Of a stretch of 64,000 nucleotides of DNA, positions 33,885 to 43,710 are shown one piece after another. A model generated the notes under the pieces. That model was given only the letters and a program-made list of their open reading frames with translations, did not search any database and was not told the DNA's origin. Numbering within the stretch: position 1 is the stretch's first letter; each line of letters opens with the position of its first letter. This DNA comes from Plumapathes pennacea (lineage: Eukaryota > Cnidaria > Anthozoa > Antipatharia > Myriopathidae): positions 16,621,264 to 16,685,263 of the forward strand of contig OZ038462.1 of NCBI GenBank assembly GCA_964036295.1, read 5' to 3'. A program made the position numbers and the translations under genes.

Positions 33885-34048
33885 AAAAACACTTATTACG
33901 TCATTGCCTTAGGCACCTGGCCTAAAACGTCGTACGACAGACTGACATACGAACATTAAATTTCGAGATGGCGACCCGCTTGGAGTCTTCAAATAAGGCG
34001 ATTATGCTGCATTATCGTTGTGATTGTTACCCTCGCTTCGCTCGGGGA
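33885..34048 (-). repeat. Dispersed repeat R1, copy 3, head segment
   Basis: Reverse complement of 129-290: ATTACGTCATTGCC, CGAGATGGCGAC, CTTGGAGTCTTCAAATAAGGC, ending CCTCGCTTCGCTCGGGG. It completes the split R1 copy. Confidence 0.78.
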
Positions 34049-34063
34049 TTATTATTCTTTTCT

Positions 34064-35490
34064 TCCTTATTTCGCAAATGGCCAAAACTTGATTTAGCCG
34101 AGTTCGCAGAAAGTGCAATGAGTTATTTTAGGCGTGATTCAACATTAATCTTTCGAAAGCAAACCCAAAGTCCTCGAAGGGTTTCCCCCTCATGGAGGTT
34201 GCGCATTTGGCGCACACAAATTACTGACAGAACAATTGCTATTTTGGGTGTGATGCAACATCACTGTCTCGAAAGCAAACCATAAGTTCTCAAAGGGTTT
34301 CCCCCTGATGGCGGTCGCAAAACTTCCTATAAAAATCGCGGGGGTGGGGGGGGGGGGGGGGGGCACAGTAAGATTTTTACGTGGAGGCTCTGCCCCAGCT
34401 TTCAACCCCTTACCCCTTTAAACAGCATTTTGGGGTCGAAATGGTGACCTTTTCATTTACCTCTAGTGGAAATTCACACCCTTTTAACGCCTGCGAACAG
34501 GTAAACGTCTAGAAAACCCGCATGAATCTCGCGCGGGAACGTGACTTTTGCGAGTTTCTCTCGGCTCTTTTCTTAAAAATCCTGTATCAACATGTGTCTG
34601 TGTATAACTTAGTCTGAACGATGTGAATATGTGGAGCGAAGTATTATATTTTCTGTGATCAATGGGCGAATGGTCTGACTTCCTTTATATTATAGGCACT
34701 TGTCTATGAGGTGTTGAATTATGTGAACGGTACCTTTGTCAACGGACTAAGTTTTCGACGTGCCCATTTTTCGATATGTAGGCAAAAGGTCTGAAAAATT
34801 ACCTTATACCTCTAGAATCAAAACACGAATCAACCAACTATGCACAGAAAGTGCAACATGGTTGTTTCAAGTATAAGAAAACTACGTCTAACCCTCGCAC
34901 TAGGAACAAGAAAATATTACCATGATTACGTGGCATTTATGGATATAGTAAATTCTTTATATATATTTTTTTTTTCTATCTGCACCAACAGAACACACCG
35001 GTCGAGCACACAACGTGCCACTAAGTGCATTATTCAGTGGTTACAGGAAGCTCACAACAATTATTATCGTGGTGAGTATTCTTATTCATTGTTTATTTTC
35101 ACGTTTGGTTCAACAGATCTTTGAAAAGTAATATGAAAAATTAATGAATGTCGTACAAAGTTCATTATTAAGATGGCTATCGCTAAGATAAAAATAGATA
35201 ACAAAATGTAAAAATAAAAAATCTAAATCTAAATTTTGAAGTCGATCCGTCTATAAAAAACCGAAATAAGAATTCAGTAAGTTTCGAGCTCCTAAAAGAG
35301 TTGATGGGCATGCAAGTACAAAGAGGTTCTTGATAAAGTTACAACTTTTACAGTAAACGTTCAGTTTTCTCGTTTTTTGACCACATTTGCATGTTCTAGG
35401 AAAATAGACTAGTTTTCAATCTATTATTCCTGTCTTGTTTATACCTATCTGAAGTCATAAAACAAACTCGCAAGTAAGCTCACAAACATA
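34064..35490 (+). repeat. Segmental repeat U, copy 3
   Basis: Aligns with 14100-14400, then 17968-18181, then 20106-21330. It lacks the LTR element, the R1 copy, the TA tract and the pogo-like MITE, so it shows the pre-insertion state of copy 1. A G-run of about 20 lies near 34343-34363. The 5' donor-bearing part (13225-13990) is absent here. Confidence 0.8.
34992..35071 (+). other. Exon-like segment in repeat U, copy 3
   Basis: 80 bp between CACCAACAG and GTGAGT. It reads TKCIIQWLQEAHNNYYR in the same frame as the 20910 copy. The product is not recognised. Confidence 0.5.
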
Positions 35491-35534
35491 TAATTTCAAC
35501 AAAGACAGATAAAAAGCCGTTTAATGAACTTTAA

Positions 35535-36774
35535 AGAGCATGTCTCAACCATGATCCTTCGCGCGCTCTGGCGCTATTTTCGATTTCACGGAAATTGGGT
35601 TTTTCAAGTGTTTGATGACAATCCGATTGAATCCTCTTCCATCAATCAGCCGATCAATGAATAATCAAGCTAATCTTTCAGCTAAATAGTTCTATAATCT
35701 TTCTACCCATTTTTTGGATTCGTTTTGTATTTTGTACCGAGGTTTTTTCAATGTATAATGTTCACCGATCAACCGGCGGCCAAACAGCCGCGGAGAGGCA
35801 GGCCATCAAGAGGCGAAAACATACACCAAAGGGAAGGAAGGAAGCCACGGGATGGAAAGAACAAACTCACGGGAGGTTCGCTGGACTCTTATTTCATCAA
35901 TTAAGCGCCATCTCGGATGTTGAAGCTTGCGACCAGGTGCTGCTGTCGACTGCATGCTTAATACATATATCGCGGCCTTCAAAGGTCAGAGTGGATTTGT
36001 GTCTAGTTTCTTGACTCAGCGTGTGGACATATAAGTGCTTCTAGTTATTTTCATTATTTCCGTGGTTGTTTTCGCTGTTTGTGATGAACCTCAAAATACG
36101 TCTGCCAGAAGAACCCCCTCAACGCAAAAGTTGTCATTTACCGACAGGACACAAGACTGACAGAGATACACAGGAAAATCTTTCGGATGAGCCTCCAGTA
36201 AGGTTCAGAAATGGAAATTCATCTTGCAAATCAGCCGAGGTTATGGATGTGATTTCCAAAGTAGTTTTTGTCGTCCGATCTTTGATATAGAATTTCGGTT
36301 GGAAATGCGCTAATTAGACATTCAGAATCAAAGGCACATCTTTTCGGCTCAGCTCAGTCAAAGTCAACACAGAAAAATTACCTGAAATTCAGGTCCAGTG
36401 GTTCAAGATTTATCTTTCAAATCAACCGAGGTTTTAAATGTCATTTTGAAAGCTGTTTTCACGTGTTTAGACATAAAATTGCCATTTGAAATGCGCTAAT
36501 CAAATATTCATAATCGCGCGTGTGAAAATGTCTAGACCACAACTTTTGATAACAATATTAGACGCGCGCAGTTAGTTGCAGGAAATACGGTGTCTTCGCT
36601 GTGCAATGCTTCAGACCCGACAATTGACCACAGATAAAACGACGATTGCCATTACTTTCTTCAGGGAAATCGTCCGCTTTCAGTGCAATGAAGCTGTACA
36701 AAGAGTGTTGACGTCACACGCCAAATGTAAACAATAATATACGCGCGCGAAGGATCATGGTTGAGACAGGCTCT
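35535..36774. mobile_element. TTAA-flanked non-autonomous element B (1.24 kb)
   Basis: Ends AGAGCATGTCTCAACCATGA and its near-perfect complement extend over about 32 bp to TCCTTCGCGCG. TTAA flanks both sides (35531-35534 and 36775-36778). Inside, two direct repeats with AAATCARCCGAGGTT and GAAATGCGCTAAT lie about 185 bp apart (36225-36335 and 36408-36520). An 87-codon plus-strand ORF at 35751-36014 is basic and unrecognised; it may be captured sequence. Confidence 0.82.
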
Positions 36775-36778
36775 TTAA

Positions 36779-37790
36779 CTGAGAATGAGTGGCGTGTTAT
36801 TTCAGACTCTGCAATCAGTTATAGCGTAAAAACGATTACCTAAAGCAATTATGAGGAAAATTATGGAAGTATTTCTTTTTGGACGTCAGTTCGAGGGACC
36901 AACCATAAAATTGTTATTGTTCTAACCCGATAAGGGAGCTGTTATTATATTTTTCGTAGTGGGGCAAGTGGGAGGGGGCAGGGGCACTCAATTTTAGTGA
37001 TCATTGAGTTATGTGGAGAGCGAGTGAGAAAGAGGGGGGAACCCCCTAAAGATTGCCTTTCGCGGCTCAGCCTGGGCTCAGTCGATGTTTCGGCGCCCCC
37101 GATCCTCCTCACATTTTCATAAGGGCCGAGGATTGGATAGGTATATATGGTACGTTTTTTTTTATGAGGCTCAACCGGACGAGAAAATACCTGGCCCAAA
37201 TGAGCAAATACGCGATGTCATAAATAATCGATTACTTGGGCGTGGGGTCTCTGCCGTAAATTGCATCGATGCGGGTGAGAAATACTTCAGTAGCGCACAA
37301 TTGCATGAATTCGAATAGGCATTGTAAATCCGCTAATTGCGACTACAGGTTTCACTGAGAGGGGCGGATTTAATGAAGCAGTGTACTCTTACGGCAATAT
37401 CTGCTAGTCAAAATCAATAATATTCGCAGCACAAGTCAACGAAACACAGGCGTTAAACATATACGAAAATTACGGCCTGATTTTTATTCTCAAAAAGGCA
37501 GGAAAAGACTTTTTAAAGAACGTCATTAAAAAATCTTCTTTAGTGCAAATTTCTGGCAGAAAAACTGGTGAAGAAAACCGCAGATTTCATGAGCAAATGT
37601 TGAGATTGAGAAATTTTGACGATTTTATTGATTTTAAAATCTTATGGATCCAAGGACGACATGAGCCTAATGACGTCAGTTCCTCTGGGTGATTTTATCT
37701 GATTCCAAAGACTGACCCAATATGTACCCAATCAGATTTTCCAGTTATGCATCAAAAAACATAAAACCGACTTTTTTACACGAACATTAT
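36779..37790. other. No recognised feature
   Basis: About 1 kb. A 77-codon plus-strand ORF (37085-37318) and its antisense resemble nothing I know. No shared repeat was noticed. Confidence 0.3.
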
Positions 37791-38166
37791 AGAATAGAAA
37801 TCTTTATTTAGACACGGAATGACCGTCAATACAGAGATTGGTTTACATGTCAGACGTGTAAAATATTTTTGATTAATATGAGTATATTGTAGAATTACAA
37901 TAAAATTTCATTAAATAGTAAAAAACATGAGTGAAAGAATTAATCAGATGGCAGACAATGGCGATGAAGTGACCTCTTGAAAGATGCCAAAGATTCTGCA
38001 GATCTGATTTCAGGTCTGACGGCAGTTCATTCCATAGTACCGCCCCGCTATATCCAAAGCTTTTCCTGAGGGAGTCATTTCGCAGTTTAGGGAGCAAAAA
38101 GTGAAATATTTCAAAACGTCGGACGGAAAACTCTAGGTCCCTAAGAATCTCCAAACGCCCAGACAA
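37791..38166 (-). mobile_element. LINE 3'-end fragment (C-terminal tail of RT protein)
   Basis: Minus-strand ORF 37873-38166 reads LPKLRNDSLRKSFGYSGAVL then WNELPSDLKS, the conserved C-terminal tail of CR1/L2-like RT proteins. It ends in an AT-rich 3' tail near 37795. It is unrelated in detail to the LINE at 28.7 kb. Confidence 0.7.
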
Positions 38167-38174
38167 TTAGCTGT

Positions 38175-38175
38175 A

Positions 38176-38215
<40 letters not shown>

Positions 38216-38225
38216 GTAATAATAA
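38175..38225. repeat. (AAT)n microsatellite
   Basis: About 16 units with one interruption. Confidence 0.95.
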
Positions 38226-38450
38226 ATCTCAATTTTAAAAGAAGTTATTGAAGTAAATTGTCAATAACTGACGAACAACATAATCTTGCCTGCTTGACAA
38301 ATCAACACCAAACTTGACTAATCATATAAACGTTCTAAGGCGTGATCTTTCAAATTAAAATAAAATCAAACACTCGAAAAAGTATTCGTCCTTACAGGGA
38401 TATTACGAAGATATCACGAAGTTCTTCGCTAAAAAGGACGAAAACCACTA

Positions 38451-41400
38451 ATGGAGAAACTGCTTCCTCTCGCCAACTCCTTAGAGTTCGCCGAGCAAAC
38501 TAGGAACAAACAATCAAAAATACAAACTCACAACACAATCAGTTTTCGTTACTGTTCTACCGTACGGTACAAAGATGCTATACAACATTCACAACTGTAC
38601 CTTGCAATCGCAAAAGAAATTGGAGACAAAAATGGGGAAGGAACAGCTTATGGTAACCTTGGTGTTTCCTATCACTATCTCGGCCAATACGACAAGGCTA
38701 TTGAATATCAGAAAATGCACCTTACTATCGCAAAAGAAATTGGAGACAAACATGGAGAAGGAATAGCTTATGGAAACCTTGGTGTTTCCTATGACTATCT
38801 CGGCCAATACGACAAGGCTATTGCATATCAGAAAATGTGCCTTACTATCGCAAAAGAGATTGGAGACAAAAATGAAGAAGGAAGAGCTTATGGCAACCTT
38901 GGTCTTTCCTATCACTCTCTCGGCCAATACGACAAGGCCATTGAATATCAGAAAATGCGCCTTACTATCTCAAAAGAAATTGGAAACAAAGCTGAAGAAA
39001 GAAAAGCTTATGGCAACCTTGGTGTTTCCTATGAATCTCTTGGCCAGTACGAAAAAGCTATTGAATATCACAAAATGTGCCTTACTATCGCAAAAGAGAT
39101 TGGAGACAAAAATGGAGAAGGAACAGCTTATGACAACCTTGGTGCTTCCTATCACTATCTCGGTCAATACGACAAGGCTATTGAATATTACAAAATGTGC
39201 CTTACTATCGCAAAAGAGATTGAAGACAAAAATGGAGAAGGAACAGTTTATGGCAACCTTGGTGTTTCCTATCGCTATCTCGGCCAATACGAAAAGGCTA
39301 TTGAATATCAGAAAATGTGCCTTACTATCGCAAAAGAGATTGGAAACAAAGATGGAGAAAGAAAAGCTTATGACAACCTTGGTGTTTCCTATGAATCTCT
39401 TGGCCAGTACGAAAAAGCTATTGAATATCACAAAATGTGCCTTACTATCGCAAAAGTGATTGGAGACAAAAATGGAGAAGGAACAGCTTATGGCAACCTG
39501 AGTGTTTCCAATGATTCTCTTGGCCAGTACGAAAAAGCTATTGAATATCACAAAATGTGCCTTACTATCGCAAAAGAGATTGGAGACAAAAATGGAGAAG
39601 GAAGAGCTTATGGCTACCTAGGTGTTTCCTATCACTCTCTCGGCCAATACGACAAGGCTATTGAATATCAGAAAATGCGCCTTACTATCGCAAAAGAGAT
39701 TGGAAACAAAGTTGCAGAAGGAATAGCTTATGGCAACCTTGGTGTTTTCTACGAATCTCTTTGCCAGTACGAAAAAGCTATTGAATATCAGAAAATGTGC
39801 CTTACTATCGCAAAAGAGATTGGAGACAAAAATGGAGAAGGAAGAGCTTATGGCAACCTTGGTACTTCCTATCACCATCTCGGCCAATACGAGAAGGCTA
39901 TTGAATATCAGAAAATGCGCCTTACTATCGCAAAAGAGATTGGAAACAAAGATGGAGAAGGAAAAGCTTATGGCAACCTTGGTGTTTCCTATGAATCTCT
40001 TGGCCAGTGCGAAAAAGCTATTGAATATCAGAAAATGTGCCTTACTATCGCAAAAGAGATTGGAGATAAAAATGGAGAAGGAACAGCTTATGGCAACCAT
40101 GGTGCTTCCTATCACCATCTCGGCCAATACGACAAGGCTATTGAATATCAGAAAATGCGCCTTACTATCGCAACAGAGATTGGAGACAAAGTTGGAGAAG
40201 GAATAGCTTATGGCAACCTTGGTGTTTCCTATGAATCTCTTTGCCAGTACGAAAAAGCTATTGAATATCAGAAAATGTGCCTTACTATCGCAAAAGAGAT
40301 TGGAGACAAAAATGGAGAAGGAAGAGCTTATGGCAACCTTGGTACTTCCTATCACCATCTCGGCCAATACGAGAAGGCTATTGAATGTCAGAAAATGCGC
40401 CTTACTATCGCAAAAGAGATTGGAAACAAAGATGGAGAAGGAAAAGCTTATGGCAACCTTGGTGTTTCCTATGAATCTCTTGGCCGGTGCGAAAAAGCTA
40501 TTGAATATCAGAAAATGTGCCTTACTATCGCAAAAGAGATTGGAAACAAACATGGAGAAGGGATAGCTTATGGCAACCTTGGTGTTTCCTATGAATCTCT
40601 TGGTCAGTACGAAAAAGCTATTGAATATAACAAAATGTGCCTTACTATCGCAAAAGAGATTGGAGACAAACATGGAGAAGGAATAGCTTATGGAAACCTT
40701 GGTGTTTCCTATGACTATCTCGGCCAATACGACAAGGCTATTGCATATCAGAAAATGTGCCTTACTATCGCAAAAGAGATTGGAGATAAAAATGGAGAAG
40801 GAACAGTTTATGGCAACCTTGGTGCTTCTCATTTCTATTTCGGCCAATACAACAAGGCTATTGAATATCACAAAATGTGCCTTACTATCGCAAAAGAGAT
40901 TGGAAACAAAAATGGAGAAGGAAGAGCCTATGGCAACCTTGGTGCTTCCTATCACTATCTCGGCCAATACGACAAGGCTACTGAATATCACAAAATGTGC
41001 CTTACTATCGCAAAAGAGATTGGAAACAAACATGGAGAAGGGATAGCTTATGGCAACCTTGGTGTTTCCTATGAATCTCTTGGTCAGTACGAAAAAGCTA
41101 TTGAATATAACAAAATGTGCCTTACTATCGCAAAAGAGATTGGAGACAAACATGGAGAAGGAACAGCTTATGGCAACCTTGGTGCTTCCTATGAAGATCT
41201 CAGCCAATACGACAAGGCTATTGAATATCAGAAAATGTGCCTTACTATCGCAAAAGAGATTGGAGACAAAATTGGAGAAGGAAGAGCTTATGGCAACCTT
41301 GGTGTTTCCTATGATTATCTTGGCCAGTACGAAAAGGGTATTGAATATCAGAAAATGTGCCTTACTATCGCAAAAGAGATTGGAGACAAAATTGGAGAAG

Positions 41401-43358
41401 GAAGAGCTTATGGCAACCTTGGTGCTTCCTATCACTCTCTCGGCCAATACGACAAGGCTATTGAATATCACAAAATGTGTCTTATTATCGCAGAGGAGAT
41501 TGGAGACAAATATGGAGAAGGAACAGCTTATGGCAACCTTGGTGTTTCCTGTGAATATCTTGGCCAGTACGAAAAGGCTATTGAGTATCAGAAAATGTGC
41601 CTTACTATTGCAAAAGAGATTGGAAACAAAAATGGAGAAGGAAGAGCTTATGGCAACCTTGGTGTTTCCTATTTTTATCTCGACCAATGCGACAAAGCTA
41701 TTGAATATCACAAAATGTGCCTTACTATCGCAAACGAGATTGGAGACAAAGGTGGAGAAGGAACAGCCTATGCAAACCTTGGTGCTTCCTATTACTCTAT
41801 CGATCTTTATGGCGATGCTGAAAGCAGTTTTACAAAAAGCGTAAAGTGCTACTTTAAAGTGCTGGAAGCTGTGCCTAGTTGGGATAAATATAAAGTTATT
41901 TTCATCGAGAAATTTGTGGAGACGTACAAAAGTTTGATTAAATCCCTTCTGTGTCAAAAGAAAGAGGGCGAGGCTCTCATTGCTGCTGAAAACGGACGTT
42001 CAAGAGCTTTAGTTGACCTGATGTCCACCAATCCCTCCAATTGTGAATCCAAGATTAAAGACCTCTATGAAACCCGTAAGGTGGTCAAGGCCCTGGAGAG
42101 TACAGTTCTCTTCTTTGCGTTACTTAGCCGTCATATTTGTACTTGGGTCATTCAGCCAAATGCAGATGTTTTGTTTCATCACAAAACTTGTACTGAGGAT
42201 TTGGATACTCTTATTAGTAAGGCATTAGAGTCGATACAACCAAATAAGAATGCCAGATGCGAAGATCGCTCACTATCGTTTCTTCACCCAAAAGAATTGT
42301 CAAGATCCCTTAAGAAGAAACCAGAATTGGTACTAGCTCGTGCCGCCAAGCCTGTCTATTGGACAATTCAAGAATTAATATCATCTCAGCCCAGGTACCC
42401 ACATTTCGCATCTGCGCAAAAAGAGGGTTTAGGCCGTGCGACGATATCCGCGGGGTCCTCTGAGGAACCGGACGATTTAGAAATGAACAGTTTGCTGAAA
42501 GCTCTTTACCAGATTCTTCTGGAGCCTGTTCGACAATATGTGGTAGGGTCTCGGTTAATTATCGTCCCTGATGGAAGACTCGCTCTGGTTCCATTTGCCG
42601 CCCTCAAGGATGAGAACGGACACTACTTGGCAGAATCCTTACGAGTGAGACTAATTCCGTCTCTAACAGCAGCAAAGATAATTAAAGAACACCCGGTTGA
42701 GGTACTGTCAGGCCAGCCAAGACCCTTAATAGTGGGAGAGCCAGAAGTGGGCAAAGTGTGGATGGATGGTAAAGTAATTACTGCGCCAAGACTACCATTT
42801 TCAATGAAAGAAGTGGAATTGATTGGTAAAATTCTCCACGTTAAGCCACTTGTGGGGAATAGGGCGACCAAAAGGAGGTTTCTACGGAGAGTTGAAAGTG
42901 CCAGTTTAATTCATGTTGCAGCACACGGAAATAAAGATAGGGGGGAGATCTTGCTTGCCCGTTCACCTGAAATGCCTGAAATTCCTCAAGCTACAGATCT
43001 CATGCTTCTTATTTCCGATCTCGAACGCAAACGCATCAAGGCAAAGCTGGTTGTTCTTAGTTGCTGTCACACTGGTTGTGGTGACGTCATGAGGGGAGAG
43101 GGGGTAGTCGGTATAGCTCGTGCGTTTCTTGGAGCTGGAGCTCGAGCGGTTCTTGTAACACTGTGGGCGGTTGACGATGGGGCCACTACGTGTTTTATGT
43201 CTCGTTTCTACGAATACCTTAAAGACGGCGAAAGTGCAAATGGGGCACTCAATCAAGCTATGAAAGACGTGAGAGAGTACGAGAAATTCCACCATCCCCG
43301 CTACTGGGCTCCTTTTGTCCTTCTGGGAGAAGATGTGACTCCTTTTCCAAAGCCATGA
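38451..43358 (+). CDS. TPR-CHAT protein (TPR28-like), caspase-like C-terminus
   Basis: 1635 codons with no intron seen. Residues 66-1105 are 26 uninterrupted 40-residue tetratricopeptide units of the type AYGNLGVSY-LGQYDKAIEY, with partial units at both ends. A linker follows with AENGRSRALVDLM near residue 1180, typical of CHAT proteins. The CHAT domain spans about 1345-1632: VPDGRLALVPFAAL, then HVAAHG with catalytic His 1492, then VVLSCCHTG with probable nucleophile Cys 1539, then GVVGIARAFLGAGA and YWAPFVLLG. CHAT (Caspase HetF Associated with TPRs) is a clan CD cysteine protease fold; many members pair with TPR sensors. Start: the first ATG of the open frame, but the first 45 or so residues are not repeat-like and an upstream exon is possible. 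The substrate is unknown, and a role in signalling or immunity is inference. Confidence 0.9.
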   Translation: MEKLLPLANSLEFAEQTRNKQSKIQTHNTISFRYCSTVRYKDAIQHSQLYLAIAKEIGDKNGEGTAYGNLGVSYHYLGQYDKAIEYQKMHLTIAKEIGDKHGEGIAYGNLGVSYDYLGQYDKAIAYQKMCLTIAKEIGDKNEEGRAYGNLGLSYHSLGQYDKAIEYQKMRLTISKEIGNKAEERKAYGNLGVSYESLGQYEKAIEYHKMCLTIAKEIGDKNGEGTAYDNLGASYHYLGQYDKAIEYYKMCLTIAKEIEDKNGEGTVYGNLGVSYRYLGQYEKAIEYQKMCLTIAKEIGNKDGERKAYDNLGVSYESLGQYEKAIEYHKMCLTIAKVIGDKNGEGTAYGNLSVSNDSLGQYEKAIEYHKMCLTIAKEIGDKNGEGRAYGYLGVSYHSLGQYDKAIEYQKMRLTIAKEIGNKVAEGIAYGNLGVFYESLCQYEKAIEYQKMCLTIAKEIGDKNGEGRAYGNLGTSYHHLGQYEKAIEYQKMRLTIAKEIGNKDGEGKAYGNLGVSYESLGQCEKAIEYQKMCLTIAKEIGDKNGEGTAYGNHGASYHHLGQYDKAIEYQKMRLTIATEIGDKVGEGIAYGNLGVSYESLCQYEKAIEYQKMCLTIAKEIGDKNGEGRAYGNLGTSYHHLGQYEKAIECQKMRLTIAKEIGNKDGEGKAYGNLGVSYESLGRCEKAIEYQKMCLTIAKEIGNKHGEGIAYGNLGVSYESLGQYEKAIEYNKMCLTIAKEIGDKHGEGIAYGNLGVSYDYLGQYDKAIAYQKMCLTIAKEIGDKNGEGTVYGNLGASHFYFGQYNKAIEYHKMCLTIAKEIGNKNGEGRAYGNLGASYHYLGQYDKATEYHKMCLTIAKEIGNKHGEGIAYGNLGVSYESLGQYEKAIEYNKMCLTIAKEIGDKHGEGTAYGNLGASYEDLSQYDKAIEYQKMCLTIAKEIGDKIGEGRAYGNLGVSYDYLGQYEKGIEYQKMCLTIAKEIGDKIGEGRAYGNLGASYHSLGQYDKAIEYHKMCLIIAEEIGDKYGEGTAYGNLGVSCEYLGQYEKAIEYQKMCLTIAKEIGNKNGEGRAYGNLGVSYFYLDQCDKAIEYHKMCLTIANEIGDKGGEGTAYANLGASYYSIDLYGDAESSFTKSVKCYFKVLEAVPSWDKYKVIFIEKFVETYKSLIKSLLCQKKEGEALIAAENGRSRALVDLMSTNPSNCESKIKDLYETRKVVKALESTVLFFALLSRHICTWVIQPNADVLFHHKTCTEDLDTLISKALESIQPNKNARCEDRSLSFLHPKELSRSLKKKPELVLARAAKPVYWTIQELISSQPRYPHFASAQKEGLGRATISAGSSEEPDDLEMNSLLKALYQILLEPVRQYVVGSRLIIVPDGRLALVPFAALKDENGHYLAESLRVRLIPSLTAAKIIKEHPVEVLSGQPRPLIVGEPEVGKVWMDGKVITAPRLPFSMKEVELIGKILHVKPLVGNRATKRRFLRRVESASLIHVAAHGNKDRGEILLARSPEMPEIPQATDLMLLISDLERKRIKAKLVVLSCCHTGCGDVMRGEGVVGIARAFLGAGARAVLVTLWAVDDGATTCFMSRFYEYLKDGESANGALNQAMKDVREYEKFHHPRYWAPFVLLGEDVTPFPKP
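38646..41765 (+). repeat. 26 x 120-bp coding tandem array
   Basis: The period is exactly 120 bp with no indel across 3.1 kb. Units alternate in type (HYLGQYD against ESLGQYE). Units 11-13 and 15-17 are near identical, as are 17-18 and 21-22, so the latest duplications moved four units (480 bp) at a time. Long antisense ORFs here are by-products of the period being a multiple of three. Confidence 0.95.
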
Positions 43359-43710
43359 TGCAGTAAAATATTCCGTATTGACGCTAATCTGAGGGCTTTG
43401 ATACCTTTACAAACTAAATTTTGGTCAAGATTCATTGACGATGGACTTGGAAACTGTAAAACAGGCTACTGGTGTTTAGACACTCTTTATCCAGTAGACA
43501 GACTCCAACTACCAAAGACATCACTTAAACTATATTACAAATGTCCTATATAATTACCTGCGAAGAAATTGTATATATAAAAGCAGGCAACACGACATTG
43601 CTATTACAATTTGTTTTACTCCTATATCTCGTGAGCGTTGTATTTTAGGAAGCTTTCTTAAAGTCATAGCTCGTATAAAGATCTGGATGTTACCGTTTTC
43701 AGGCACATTA
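43359..43710. other. 3' flank of the TPR-CHAT gene
   Basis: No clear AATAAA signal within the first 350 bp. Contains a TATATAAAAGC string at 43572 of uncertain meaning. Confidence 0.3.

Noticed and set aside
35751..36014. Basic 87-codon ORF as a gene within TTAA element B
   Set aside because: It lies inside a non-autonomous element and its product is not recognisable. Captured sequence is possible but unsupported.
38646..41765. CRISPR array or bacterial contamination
   Set aside because: The 120-bp units are coding and contiguous with no spacers. The surrounding sequence has introns, LINEs and LTR elements, and no bacterial-style genes.
39618..41957. A 779-codon antisense ORF across the TPR array, and several long ORFs in other frames
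   Set aside because: The 120-bp period is a multiple of three, so any stop-free frame in one unit stays open through the array. The Phe/Ser-rich product is a reversed shadow of the TPR gene.
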